Shown here: piece by piece, positions 48,997 to 57,770 of the stretch
How the letters are laid out: each line of letters opens with the position of its first letter
How positions within the stretch are numbered: the first letter of the stretch is position 1
Origin: Tritrichomonas musculus
Taxonomy: Eukaryota; Parabasalia; Tritrichomonadida; Tritrichomonadidae
NCBI GenBank assembly: GCA_039105265.1
Contig: JAPFFF010000022.1
Location: 62,001 to 126,000 of the forward strand
Direction: 5' to 3'
DNA length: 64,000 bases
The notes under the pieces: generated by a model
Seen by the model: only the letters and a program-made list of their open reading frames with translations
Database searches by the model: none
What the model was told of the DNA's origin: nothing
Made by a program: the position numbers and the translations under genes

Positions 48997-49039
48997 GGTC
49001 ACCGGGAAATTCGGGTCACCGGGAAATTCGGGTCACCGG
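48997..49039. repeat. 17-bp tandem repeat, 2.5 copies
   Basis: The unit GGTCACCGGGAAATTCG is repeated with no change, in a C/G-rich island unlike its surroundings. It is flanked on both sides by GGGAAAACAAAAATAA-type sequence, which on the minus strand is the T-rich promoter motif, so it lies in the integrase upstream region. Confidence 0.85.
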
Positions 49040-49176
49040 AGGGAAAACAAAAATAAGGAAAAGTTTTTTGATTCGAGTCGGAGAAATCTCCGAGTCGAGT
49101 TTTCACATAATTTAGTCTAGATCATGAAGTTTCTTAAATGTTGCAAGAGATATTTTAACTTTCTTTCCTTCAATTG

Positions 49177-49683
49177 TCATTGGAACAACATAGAAATTAC
49201 CACGTTTTCCTTCATTGATGTACATTTTTCGGTAAGAAATACCATTGTAGTAATAAAAATTGTTATCATAATAGTAATAATTTCAAATTCATAACCATTG
49301 TACTCTCTTACTATTATTGAATCTTCTGGAATTTCGTTTACATATTCATAGCGCACACCTTTATTTGATGTTGTATTTCTCATGTTTTCGCTTCTTGTAC
49401 ACCACCTAAGATTCTCAAGATGATAATCAGCACGATCATGATTAATATGATCAACTTCTGTTTTATGCTCAGGATCATTATTTGGTATAAATTGTAGAGC
49501 TATAAGTCTGTGCTTGAAATAATGTTTCTTATTTAACATAATTCTAGGATATCCTTTGTCATTATACTCCTTTACTTCATAATGATTATCTTTTCGTCTT
49601 ATCGTGAAAGGAAATGTTGATAGAATTTCATAATCATCATTGTTGAAAAGAGGAACAAATTCTGCAATATTTTCAGTTTCCAT
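49177..49683 (-). CDS. HNH endonuclease 2 of P3, 168 aa
   Basis: Contains VDHINHDRADYHLENLRWCT followed by SENMRNTTSNKGVRYEYV, the same HNH homing-type core and linker as the gene at 39883. The N-terminal module (FNNDDYEILSTFPFTIRRKD) also matches. The upstream minus-strand motif TTATTTTATTTTTGA (49696-49710) supports the start. It sits between the integrase and the capsid gene. The gene looks damaged, about one break. Confidence 0.72.
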   Translation of the reverse strand: METENIAEFVPLFNNDDYEILSTFPFTIRRKDNHYEVKEYNDKGYPRIMLNKKHYFKHRLIALQFIPNNDPEHKTEVDHINHDRADYHLENLRWCTRSENMRNTTSNKGVRYEYVNEIPEDSIIVREYNGYEFEIITIMITIFITTMVFLTEKCTSMKENVVISMLFQ

Positions 49684-49695
49684 AATTTGTGTAAA

Positions 49696-49710
49696 TCAAA
49701 AATAAAATAA
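49696..49710 (-). promoter_or_regulatory. T-rich upstream motif (TTATTTTATTTTTGA)
   Basis: Minus strand, 12 bp before the HNH 2 start; same class as motifs before many other genes here. Confidence 0.4.
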
Positions 49711-49770
49711 AATATGATTTTAGAAAATTATTATTTTTGAGAGTAGAAATTCCTACGGTCGAAATTTTAC

Positions 49771-51714
49771 TTACTGAACTTGTGAATTTGGTGGGGATTC
49801 GTCATCTATGTAAACAAGTCCGTCGAGATTCATAAGGAAATAGGTATCTCGAGTTATGAAAAGTTGAACGGGGGGTGGATGAACGATGTTGCCAGAAGGT
49901 TCAATAACATTGTAGTAAGTATCATTAACTCCAGTAAATAAAGGTTGCCCTTGTATTTGAATCTGGCAATTTCCTAAACCTGAGTCAATAGCGTCGAAAC
50001 AATAGCCGGCACTACTTCTTTCAGCTTGAATGTTGAAAACAAAACTACTAGCATCACTGAGAGTATTTTTATAACGAGTACCATCAGCAGAGTTCTTTGG
50101 CATAGTCATACTATCTTCAAATTCTTTTGTACACTGTAGTGTAATAGCGTCTAAGTCTCCTGCTGTAAGTTGATTTTCAAAGAACCTTGCACCTATAGTA
50201 GAAACATTTTCATCAGGAAAATTCTTACCACCAATATTCAAATAGCAATTTGAATAAACAGGATTTTCAAAAACTGTAAGATCATTATGATGTTTAGGAA
50301 ACATGATAGAAAGTGTAGTAACATTTATAAGAGGAATATTGAGAGTAGACTTAATTCCATTTGCTGCTGGCGCTATTGGAAAAGAATGATAATCTACTTT
50401 CTGCGATGGAATTATGATTCCCTTTGACAGTATTTCTTCTATACCGTGCCTAGTAGACTCACATACGCCAAATCCCTGCATGTTAGACTTACATAAGGTA
50501 ATTGTCATTCTGTTTACAGTGAGGGTAGCAGACTGTGATATATAATGTGAACTTAATAATTTATTAGCTTCAGTTTTAGATACAAAATTAATAGAAACGT
50601 TACCAGCTGGGTGTTTCGATGAAGGTATACTACCATGCTGTTTAATATAATGAGCTTTACATATTTCTTTATTATCTTCTGTTTTAGTTATTCCTAACTC
50701 TGTAAATTCTTCATCAGTATAGCTGAATAAAAATGTGAAAGTTTCAAGAAGATCATCTACCGGAATATTTGTTGAAGCTGGCGTGTATTTGTCTCTTAAT
50801 TCATATTTTAATTGATATTTGGTTTTTTCAGGTTCAGGTTCAGGATCAGGTTTCTGGCCAGGACCTGGAATCACAGCTTCATTTCCAATTTGTGTAAATT
50901 GATGTTTGAGATGACCATGAACCGTAATTTGTTTAAGTTTATCAAGTTCCTCGGTACTTACACTTTCATTATCTTCGAGAAAAGCTTTTGTTTCGGCAAC
51001 AGTGTAAGGATCTATAGCAGCCCAAACCAAACCTGCAGGAGTAACTTGGAATCTTATGGAAAGATCTCCTATGATACCATTTGGAAATAAATCAAAAGCC
51101 TGAAGTGCAAGAAGATCATCAAAAGGAACATTAAGATCGAAATCAACAGAAGTTTTACCATTTTCTTTGAAATTGTTGAGATTGACATATGTTCCTGCTA
51201 CTGTTTGTGAGTATGAAGCTACATTTTCCCATAGGCTGTGAACAAATCTTCTTCGCTTCTTTTCTGTTTCTGGCTTAACTGCAGAATAGAGAAAACCTTC
51301 TCGCACACACTCATTTTGCTGATATCCGACATTGACATTATTATGTAAAATTTCAAGTCTATCAAAAATCTGATTTGAAGATTTGAGTCCTACAAATAAT
51401 TTATAAAAGTTGTTTGGATCATCTATCTGCTGGAGTTTGCTGAGATCAGTATTGAGCTGCAAATCAAGTTTGACATGAAAAGTTAAAAAACCTTTGTCAA
51501 CATCACTTATAAAATGATCTGGGTGAGTAAGAGAAATTTGAGAATATTGTCCTTGGTGAAAGGGTGCAGGTTGATCGTGACAGTCAACAGTCCTAAAGGA
51601 AAAAGATCTAGTACCATCATTTTTATTAATCATAGATCTCATTTGTTCAAAAGTCTGAAGTACGTTTCCAGCTTCTATTTTATAATTGTGAGCTCGCTCG
51701 TTTCTGTATAACAT
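49771..51714 (-). CDS. P3 candidate major capsid protein, 647 aa
   Basis: Full-length relative of the P2 protein, with the same conserved blocks (FRTVDCHDQPAPFHQGQYSQ; DLFPNGIIGDLSIRFQVTPA; NFPDENVSTIGARFFENQLT). The centre contains a Pro/Glu-rich linker (GPGQKPDPEPEPEK) matching a similar linker in P5 (GPGDNPDPPSPEPT), so P3 and P5 share the longer form while P2 has a shorter one. The double jelly-roll fold is inferred from gene order and size. Confidence 0.72.
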   Translation of the reverse strand: MLYRNERAHNYKIEAGNVLQTFEQMRSMINKNDGTRSFSFRTVDCHDQPAPFHQGQYSQISLTHPDHFISDVDKGFLTFHVKLDLQLNTDLSKLQQIDDPNNFYKLFVGLKSSNQIFDRLEILHNNVNVGYQQNECVREGFLYSAVKPETEKKRRRFVHSLWENVASYSQTVAGTYVNLNNFKENGKTSVDFDLNVPFDDLLALQAFDLFPNGIIGDLSIRFQVTPAGLVWAAIDPYTVAETKAFLEDNESVSTEELDKLKQITVHGHLKHQFTQIGNEAVIPGPGQKPDPEPEPEKTKYQLKYELRDKYTPASTNIPVDDLLETFTFLFSYTDEEFTELGITKTEDNKEICKAHYIKQHGSIPSSKHPAGNVSINFVSKTEANKLLSSHYISQSATLTVNRMTITLCKSNMQGFGVCESTRHGIEEILSKGIIIPSQKVDYHSFPIAPAANGIKSTLNIPLINVTTLSIMFPKHHNDLTVFENPVYSNCYLNIGGKNFPDENVSTIGARFFENQLTAGDLDAITLQCTKEFEDSMTMPKNSADGTRYKNTLSDASSFVFNIQAERSSAGYCFDAIDSGLGNCQIQIQGQPLFTGVNDTYYNVIEPSGNIVHPPPVQLFITRDTYFLMNLDGLVYIDDESPPNSQVQ

Positions 51715-51758
51715 TTGATAGCGAACAAAACTAGATATTTACTGAAAAAGAAATCAAA

Positions 51759-52013
51759 ATGGCAGCTGGGATTTGGAAGAAACTTAAAAATGCTGTGAAG
51801 AATGTTGGAGGAAAAATAAAAGATCTAGCAACAAAGGCTATTAAATCTATACCTAAAGTCATAGACACAGGAAAGAAGATTTTTGATAAAGTTAAGCCCG
51901 CTTTAGAGTTCATACCTGGAGTAAATGGAATTGTAGATACTATTGACAAAGGTCTGAATTATGCTGACAAATTTGGAAAGATTGGAAAGTCTATCATAGA
52001 TGAAGTTAAATAA
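51759..52013 (+). CDS. P3 amphipathic basic protein, 84 aa
   Basis: Same length and plan as the P2 gene at 23429: WKKLKNAVKNVGGKIKDLAT, then KSIPKVIDTGKKIFDKVKPA and the glycine-turn region EFIPGVNGIVDTIDKGLNYA. It is divergent from the capsid gene by 44 bp. Conserved across three elements, hence real; membrane-active minor virion protein is inference. Confidence 0.7.
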   Translation: MAAGIWKKLKNAVKNVGGKIKDLATKAIKSIPKVIDTGKKIFDKVKPALEFIPGVNGIVDTIDKGLNYADKFGKIGKSIIDEVK

Positions 52014-52053
52014 AAATAGATGTATATGTGTATATATTTTTGTGAGAAAACAA

Positions 52054-52452
52054 ATGTCGGTACAAATATTAAACGAAATTCGTGATGATGTAAAATTATT
52101 TCACTCTCTAGAAGAATTTGATTTGTATTATCAGAAGAATAAAGAAAAATTGGAAGGAAAGACAACTTGTATTTTGAATAAACTTTTCAAGATCGAGTTG
52201 CCTGATGGAAGTGTATATAGAATCACGAAGAAAAATTGTGGTTCAGGAAAAGGAAAGACTCTCACAGGAGAAATTTGTTTGAAGAAAATTCAACAGAAAG
52301 AAGATGAACAGCAGCAACTATGGGAAATTGCAATTGAGTCTGTAAAAGCTGATATTGCAAACATGAAAACAAAGATAGAGGAAATCAAAAATACTGTAAA
52401 TTCTGTTGTGAAAGTTGTGAATGATATTCTGCAACAAGAACAAAAATACTAG
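52054..52452 (+). CDS. P3 coiled-coil protein, 132 aa
   Basis: Counterpart of the P2 158-aa protein: the shared core runs from SLEEFDLYYQKNKEKL to PDGSVYRITKKNC, then EICLKKI and a long coiled coil. The start at 52054 (MSVQILNEIRDD) is preferred because a TATATTTTTG motif lies just upstream; an open frame begins 18 codons earlier. Confidence 0.62.
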   Translation: MSVQILNEIRDDVKLFHSLEEFDLYYQKNKEKLEGKTTCILNKLFKIELPDGSVYRITKKNCGSGKGKTLTGEICLKKIQQKEDEQQQLWEIAIESVKADIANMKTKIEEIKNTVNSVVKVVNDILQQEQKY

Positions 52453-52461
52453 ATTTTGAGT

Positions 52462-52701
52462 TTAGAAATTATTTTTAGTTACCACGCTGTGGTTTAGAGA
52501 GAGCATATGAAAGTTTAAAGGTTGTGCTGTTTTTGGTGGAAGTTCATGATTTATACTACCTTTTTCTTCAAACTTCTTTACTGTTGGTGCGGAATTCTTT
52601 CTTGTTCTTTCTTTTTGTTGTTTTAGTCTCTGTCTGTCAAAATAATTTTGATGTTTGCTATCGTGCAATGTTCTTCGTCTCTCAAAACAATTTTCACTCA
52701 T
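52462..52701 (-). CDS. P3 small basic protein, 79 aa
   Basis: Relative of the P2 77-aa protein: RRTLHDSKHQNYFDRQRLKQ, NSAPTVKKFEEKGSINHELP and PKTAQPLN. It begins 15 bp from the divergent 76-aa gene. Here its 3-prime end does not overlap the coiled-coil gene, unlike in P2 and P5. Confidence 0.6.
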   Translation of the reverse strand: MSENCFERRRTLHDSKHQNYFDRQRLKQQKERTRKNSAPTVKKFEEKGSINHELPPKTAQPLNFHMLSLNHSVVTKNNF

Positions 52702-52716
52702 TTATTTGTATTGAAA

Positions 52717-52947
52717 ATGGCAGATCTAAATGAGTATAAGCGTGAAATTCCTACTCTGAAACAAATAAAGCGAAATTTGAAAGAAAGAGTATATGACACA
52801 AAACAGCATCTAAACAATATCAAGACAGGTATGCTTGGCAGTAACGGTCTTGCAATAAGAGAAAGTTTGATAGAAGATATAAATTCTCTCAAGGAAAAGG
52901 TAGCAAAGCTGGAAGCAGAACTTAGAGACTTAACAAAAGGGGAGTAA
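52717..52947 (+). CDS. P3 helical protein, 76 aa
   Basis: Relative of the P2/P5 75-aa proteins (DLNEYKREIPTLKQIKRNLK; GMLGSNGLAIRESLIEDINS). The start at 52717 is chosen by alignment; the open frame extends 23 codons upstream into the divergent gene. Confidence 0.65.
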   Translation: MADLNEYKREIPTLKQIKRNLKERVYDTKQHLNNIKTGMLGSNGLAIRESLIEDINSLKEKVAKLEAELRDLTKGE

Positions 52948-52972
52948 AAATTGTTTTAACAAGAGTGAAATA

Positions 52973-53515
52973 ATGTCTATGCTACATAGGGCACGAATAT
53001 TAAGTTCTGAAAACGATAGCAGCTGCAAACAAGAGCAAAATACAAATGTGAATATAAAAATTAAACCTCCATCATATCCTAATGTTCCTCCACCACAAAA
53101 TTATCCTCAAGTAAGAAACATAAATTTTACTCAAACTGGGGAGAATGTTCAATCTCCATCACAACCTCAAACAAATCTTCTTACAAACGAACTTGAGAAT
53201 TTGGAAATGAAAAATAAATTTCTAGAAACACTGTTGAACATCTATGAACTTAATCCTCTTAGAATTAACAACTATCTTGTCTGTCATAGCAATTCTCTTA
53301 TGGAACTTATAAAAATCTTAACAAGAGCTGACAAAGTTGAGCTTGTTATAGATGAAGAAGAAGGATGTACAGGATGCTTATCTAACACAAAGTATATGAA
53401 CATCCAGAGAATTCTTGTTACAAAAGATGATAAAACTCTGGATTTAAAAATATGTTTTAATGAAATTTATAGTCAACTTGTACGATATGGTATTTCTACT
53501 AAAATGTGTATCTAA
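52973..53515 (+). CDS. P3 conserved protein, 180 aa
   Basis: Relative of the P2 gene at 14472-15041, with ARILSSENDSSCKQEQNTNV, a Pro/Gln-rich linker, then CHSNSLMELIKILTRADKVE and a CTGC loop. It is 25 bp downstream of the 76-aa gene and runs the same way as the membrane protein and ATPase genes that follow. Confidence 0.65.
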   Translation: MSMLHRARILSSENDSSCKQEQNTNVNIKIKPPSYPNVPPPQNYPQVRNINFTQTGENVQSPSQPQTNLLTNELENLEMKNKFLETLLNIYELNPLRINNYLVCHSNSLMELIKILTRADKVELVIDEEEGCTGCLSNTKYMNIQRILVTKDDKTLDLKICFNEIYSQLVRYGISTKMCI

Positions 53516-53529
53516 AAGCTGAAATTTAG

Positions 53530-53541
53530 TTTATATTTTTG
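53530..53541 (+). promoter_or_regulatory. T-rich upstream motif (TTTATATTTTTG)
   Basis: Lies 9 bp before the ATG of the 39-aa membrane protein; supports that small gene. Confidence 0.4.
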
Positions 53542-53550
53542 TTGTCCAAA

Positions 53551-53670
53551 ATGATATCAGAATTGTTGTTGTTTGTTGTTGTTGTGGAGCTCGGTATAAT
53601 AATTTATGGTCTAACCGAAGATAAAACTCCAGAACTTACAGAAGAGATGAGAGCAAAACTGTACTCATAA
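53551..53670 (+). CDS. P3 small single-pass membrane protein, 39 aa
   Basis: MISELLLFVVVVELGIIIYG is a strong membrane helix, followed by a charged tail PELTEEMRAKLYS. It matches the P2 43-aa protein in size, tail and position beside the ATPase gene. A promoter-like motif precedes it. Confidence 0.65.
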   Translation: MISELLLFVVVVELGIIIYGLTEDKTPELTEEMRAKLYS

Positions 53671-53701
53671 CCTTTATCATAATCTAAATGATAAAAAAAG
53701 G

Positions 53702-54601
53702 ATGATTCCAACGAGATTCAATTATAAAGAAATATACTTTTCTGACTCTGATGAAGATAAGATTGATATAGATGATGAAAATGAAACTGAAACTGAAACT
53801 GAAAATGAAACTGAATTTGATATCGATGCTGAAATGACAAGAGCATATAGGAAAAATGAAGGTAAAATTCTTGCAGAGAGTATTAGACCAATAGCAGAAG
53901 GAATTTTTGCATACTACAATTCTCTAAATATTTTGGTAGGAAACCAGGGTCGCGGAAAGACTCATATAATGCTGAGAGACATAATTCAGATTTCGAGACT
54001 GCCAAACTCCAATTTTCATCTTATAGTTTATATCAGCAAGAATGGTAGTATCAATGATAGTACTTTTGAAGCACAACAAGATTTAATAAAATTACCTGTG
54101 CATGTTGTTTCAGATGCAAATGCTGAAAAATATCTAAAGGAACTTGATCTTTGGAAAGAACTATATGACAAATATAGTTCAACTCCAAAAATAACAATTG
54201 ACAATAATAAACTTCAGCAGATGTTTGAATTCTTGCATATCAAAAAACTCGGTAAACCAAATTCTCCTTTAAATACTATTATCTTGTGTGAAGATTTTGT
54301 GAAAAGTAAACTTATAAAATCATCTTACTTTACAAACTACATTACACAACTTCGTCATAAACATTCTCTAGTTTACATAAATGTACAATTTTTCAAATCA
54401 ATACCCACAGATTTCAAGACAAATTGTACAACATTCTTTATCTTCTCAGGATTCTCAAGACAAAAAATAAACTATGTTTATCAACAAGTATCATTACCAA
54501 TAGAGTTTGAAGATTTGTGGTTTCGGTACAAAATGATGAAGAACCATGATTTTGTTTTAGTAAATGTCCGTGAAAATGATATTAGATTTATTACAGTATA
54601 A
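53702..54601 (+). CDS. P3 packaging ATPase, 299 aa
   Basis: A32/FtsK-HerA-type ATPase with Walker A ILVGNQGRGKTHIMLRD (about residues 76-92) and Walker B-like NTIILCEDF (about 190), then QLRHKHSLVYINVQFFKSIP, and an arginine-containing sensor-like FSGFSRQKINYVYQQ. It would drive genome packaging into the virion. The N-terminal 50 residues include a Glu/Thr repeat (ENETETETETENETE). Convergent and overlapping by 11 bp with the 149-aa gene, as in P2. Confidence 0.82.
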   Translation: MIPTRFNYKEIYFSDSDEDKIDIDDENETETETENETEFDIDAEMTRAYRKNEGKILAESIRPIAEGIFAYYNSLNILVGNQGRGKTHIMLRDIIQISRLPNSNFHLIVYISKNGSINDSTFEAQQDLIKLPVHVVSDANAEKYLKELDLWKELYDKYSSTPKITIDNNKLQQMFEFLHIKKLGKPNSPLNTIILCEDFVKSKLIKSSYFTNYITQLRHKHSLVYINVQFFKSIPTDFKTNCTTFFIFSGFSRQKINYVYQQVSLPIEFEDLWFRYKMMKNHDFVLVNVRENDIRFITV

Positions 54602-55040
54602 GTTCCTGGTGGTGACCTACAAATATTTCAGGTTCAGCTAAGTTATATTTTTGTCTAAGTTCTTTGATTTTGGATTTCGTAAACATACTTGTTCTCTCTA
54701 AACTATAATGATAAAAGTCATTTCCTTTGTATTCTTGTGGTTCTGTATTACCATTTATGAAAAATTCTTGTGCTTTCATTGTTAGTCTCCTTCGCAAATT
54801 TGTTGTTATTGTTATGTTTTCTAATCCCAGTTCTGTGATCTTATCAGGATAGAACTTCAGAGTTTCATTATTTGTGTTCTTCAGACTTATGTATAAAACT
54901 TTTGCACGAAAATTATTCATGTTCATCATCAAGGGGAACTTTTCACAGAGTATAGAGAAATCACAATTACGAAACTTTTCTGGCTCTGGTAACATAGAAA
55001 TAAGGTTGTTTACATACTCATATACTTTTGGTGCTCGCAT
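54591..55040 (-). CDS. P3 conserved protein, 149 aa
   Basis: Relative of the P2 152-aa protein: RAPKVYEYVNNLISMLPEPE, RNCDFSILCEKFPL, LYISLKNTNNETLKFYPDKI and LGLENITITTNLRRRLT. The start at 55040 is set by alignment and by a T-rich tract upstream; an open frame extends farther. It is the last gene before the right TIR. Confidence 0.65.
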   Translation of the reverse strand: MRAPKVYEYVNNLISMLPEPEKFRNCDFSILCEKFPLMMNMNNFRAKVLYISLKNTNNETLKFYPDKITELGLENITITTNLRRRLTMKAQEFFINGNTEPQEYKGNDFYHYSLERTSMFTKSKIKELRQKYNLAEPEIFVGHHQELIL

Positions 55041-55122
55041 GTTTTGTGAAATGGAAATAAAAAATGAAAAATAAAAAAGAAATATAAATTTGTGATTCTC
55101 GTTTGTGATGAGAGATGGTGAT

Positions 55123-55517
55123 ATCATTTGTGAATATTATTTTTTGCAAAAATCGTTCTAGGGTTTTCATGTTTGTGCACCTATCTTAGGAAGGTTAGTT
55201 TTTCGTGTTTCATCATGTAAAATTTAAAATGTGAAATTGTAGATTGCCTATTGCGCATGTTGTAATCTTCTATGTAAGGTAGATAGCCCAAAATTCAGAA
55301 ATTTGTACTTTTAGATGTGGTAGGGTTTTGGGGGAGTTTGCTGGGAATTTCAGAAAATTATTTAAATTATGTATGTTCGGTAATGGAAACAACGGTAAAA
55401 ACTATAATGAGTATCACACCCGATTTTTGCATACCTGAGCTAGGTGCGCGGTAAGGTAGGGTGGGGCAAGGTGTGCCAAAATTATTAGACCCGAACCTCG
55501 CACATATCATTACTACT
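55123..55517 (-). repeat. P3 right TIR (395 bp)
   Basis: Inverted partner of 33264-33659, followed by AAAGTG and the host-side gene. Confidence 0.88.
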
Positions 55518-55523
55518 AAAGTG

Positions 55524-56933
55524 GTGTTCGATAGGATTACTTCCTAATCTATTTAAATTGATATTTCCCTTGTACAAATTGATGAATGAGTTAATACTTA
55601 TACAAGTTGATATCATATCATCTGCAATGTTTCGATCAAACATAACAACACAAGATGTGTTTCCTTGTTGTAAACAAACATTTCCACTTTTTTCCATAAG
55701 ATCTTTATAAAAGCATAAATAATATGCAACGATTTCTAAGAAATCCACTCTTTGATCATTGGTTAATGCGTCATCAGAAAGTGATACGATTAGTAATGAA
55801 TATGGAATGAAGTATGCTGACATAGAATGCATCTCTAATTGTAAAAGAAGATCCAGATTTTTTAAAGAAAATAGCCTAATTGGCAAATCATCATGCATCT
55901 TTGCTATTCTGGAACGATCCAAAATTTCTGTTGGTAAATTTAATATTTCTTTAATTGTGCTATTTAATTGAATGAGCTCTGAATCTTTTTGTAACAAACG
56001 AACATTATGAGTCAAAAGATATATAGATGCTTTCCAAAATTTAAAATTGGTCGTTCTTTAATACAATTCCATCTTTTAACATTATGCGTTATTAATTTAT
56101 TATCATTGGATCACCATCTGATGCAAAAGAAAATACTGAAAAATTCATTTGTTTCAGCTTTTTTGAAATTGTGTATAATGTTTCAACTTGTTTTTGTGTT
56201 GCTTTTCCTGAAGTAGCTGATTGAACATAAACCGTGAAACACCTGTAGTAGGAGTTAATTGGTTGAAATTGGTAAACAAAAGCACTATTTATTGTTATGT
56301 TTTTAATCTTTTGATCAATTCTTCTTGCTCTTTAACGACATTTTTAACCTTTGATAAATCATCAGAACTCAATTTAATGTTTCCAATAATACCAGTAACA
56401 TTTCCTGTATTGTCTACCTTAATATACGGATCAAGTGAAAGAGCATCAACTGCCAAGACTCCTGGAATTATTATTGATTTGTTTATATCATTATCTTCTC
56501 TATAATTCTCACAAATATCGTTTAAGTTATCTAAACTAATAATTTTATCAGGATTCAATTTTGTTTGTTGTTTCATAAACGCATTGAGTGTATTATAATG
56601 TGGGAGCAATAAGTTACTAGCCAAATATGTGTAACATGGAAAGGATATCAATGCCGCTAAAGCAAATAATGACATTATTTTTGGAGACCATTTGCGATGA
56701 TTCTTTTGCACTCGGCAATTATTCTTAATATCATTCACTAAAGTATTGGTGGGCTCAGGAATATGATATGGCTGACCTGTAAAATATGGGTTTCTTGGAC
56801 TAGGCGACCTACTTCTGCTGCTTAAAAGTTTTTGTTTGGCTTCTTGGTTTTCTTGTATTTTTTTACCAAGCCGAAGTGTCAAACCTTGCGTTTTTACTTT
56901 TGTCTTGGTTCCCTTTTCTTTTCTCGCATACAA
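55524..56933 (-). pseudogene. P-element/THAP9-like gene, upstream part
   Basis: Read on the minus strand. The first 212 residues have a basic N-terminus (RKEKGTKTKVKTQGLTLRLG), a hydrophobic helix (about residues 88-108) and IIPGVLAVDALSLDPYIKVD, which resembles the first acidic motif of P-element/THAP9-like transposases (..DaMslr..). A second stretch carries FASDGDP. The last stretch (56015 to 55524) is helical and ends GSNPIEHHF, next to the P3 insertion. Stops and frame changes separate the parts. The remainder lies at 32790-33263. A DNA-transposon origin is my best reading, not certain. Confidence 0.42.
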
Positions 56934-56942
56934 ACTAGAGGT

Positions 56943-57179
56943 TGCATTAATAATAATGATATCAACATTATAAAAGATTTTTTACATGATTTCTTAACGT
57001 ATTATGCAAACGTCCTTCAAATAATAAAATAAGCAATTTCCCTTTTCTACAAAAGATCAAAATTCTATATTATCATTTCACTTTTAATAATTATATATAA
57101 AAATATAAAAACAAACAAAATAATAAATATTTATTTAAAAATAAATAGTATAAAAGAATTTTTGTTTTTTGAAAATTTG
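56943..57179. other. A+T-rich spacer
   Basis: Low-complexity A/T sequence with no gene, between the decayed transposase-like gene and the P4 terminal-type region. Confidence 0.5.
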
Positions 57180-57197
57180 AATTCAGAACAAAAAAAA

Positions 57198-57326
57198 CAT
57201 ATCTCCGAAGTAGATATGTTAAGGAGGGTCTCGGACTTCGTCCTCAACCCATCCTTAACAACAGTGAAACACCCCCTCTGATCAGTCATTTACGTAGTTC
57301 GACACCAAAGTTCGTCAACGACTACG
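57198..57326. other. Three hairpins at the P4 left side
   Basis: CATATCT/AGATATG (57198-57218); a nested stem GTTAAGGA ... TCCTTAAC (57218-57259) enclosing GGGT/ACCC and GGAC-TTC-GTCC; and CGTAGT ... ACTACG with CG/CG (57293-57326). It is more C/G-rich than its surroundings. It could be a terminal structure, a structured RNA or protein-binding sites of P4. Confidence 0.5.
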
Positions 57327-57382
57327 CTATTGATGTAAACTAATTTCAAACTATTTTTTTATCGTCATATCATAATAATAAT

Positions 57383-57706
57383 ATGATGACCGAAATTAAA
57401 TTCACAGTCGAACCAATCGATTCAGTCGAAACCATTGAGTCAATCATTGAAGACTATCTCGAATGTTTCACCGATAACAATGATCTCTCTAACATCAACT
57501 GTGTCGATGACCTATTAGAATCACTTCGTGATTATCTCAGTGATACCAACTATGAATCAGAGTTCAATCTCGACAACATCATCAACTACTACAACATCGA
57601 CGATTTTGACGAACTCGATGATCGATTCATAGCTATCTATGATAATGATGATGAAATGGATTCAAAGATCGAGTTAATCGATACCATCATTAGTGTTAAT
57701 CAATGA
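57383..57706 (+). CDS. P4 acidic protein, 107 aa
   Basis: Very rich in Asp and Asn (DYLECFTDNNDLSNINCVDD; NYYNIDDFDELDDRFIAIYD), probably helical. It resembles no other protein here. Acidic mimic or scaffolding roles are guesses only. Confidence 0.45.
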   Translation: MMTEIKFTVEPIDSVETIESIIEDYLECFTDNNDLSNINCVDDLLESLRDYLSDTNYESEFNLDNIINYYNIDDFDELDDRFIAIYDNDDEMDSKIELIDTIISVNQ

Positions 57707-57770
57707 ATGGATTGAACCATGTGGAGCTTTTGATGAAGATGAATTCGCTGACGATGAAGAGTAAATGATG

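Larger units (their letters stand above)
33264..55517. mobile_element. Polinton P3 (22.3 kb), nearly complete
   Basis: Ends begin AGTAGTAATGATATGTGCG and are inverted over about 395 bp at roughly 95 percent identity. AAAGTG is duplicated at 33258-33263 and 55518-55523. Contents in order: polymerase B, an inverted-repeat cassette, a small conserved protein, an HNH endonuclease, fibre genes, a large acidic protein, a basic protein, integrase, a second HNH gene, the candidate capsid protein, small conserved genes, packaging ATPase and the 149-aa gene. It looks close to whole with about four to six breaks. The TIR divergence implies it is older than P2. Confidence 0.88.

Noticed and set aside
55485-55523. 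Extension of the transposase-like frame into the P3 TIR
   Set aside because: The last residues come from the element end (SNDMCEVRV-like) and do not belong to the gene.
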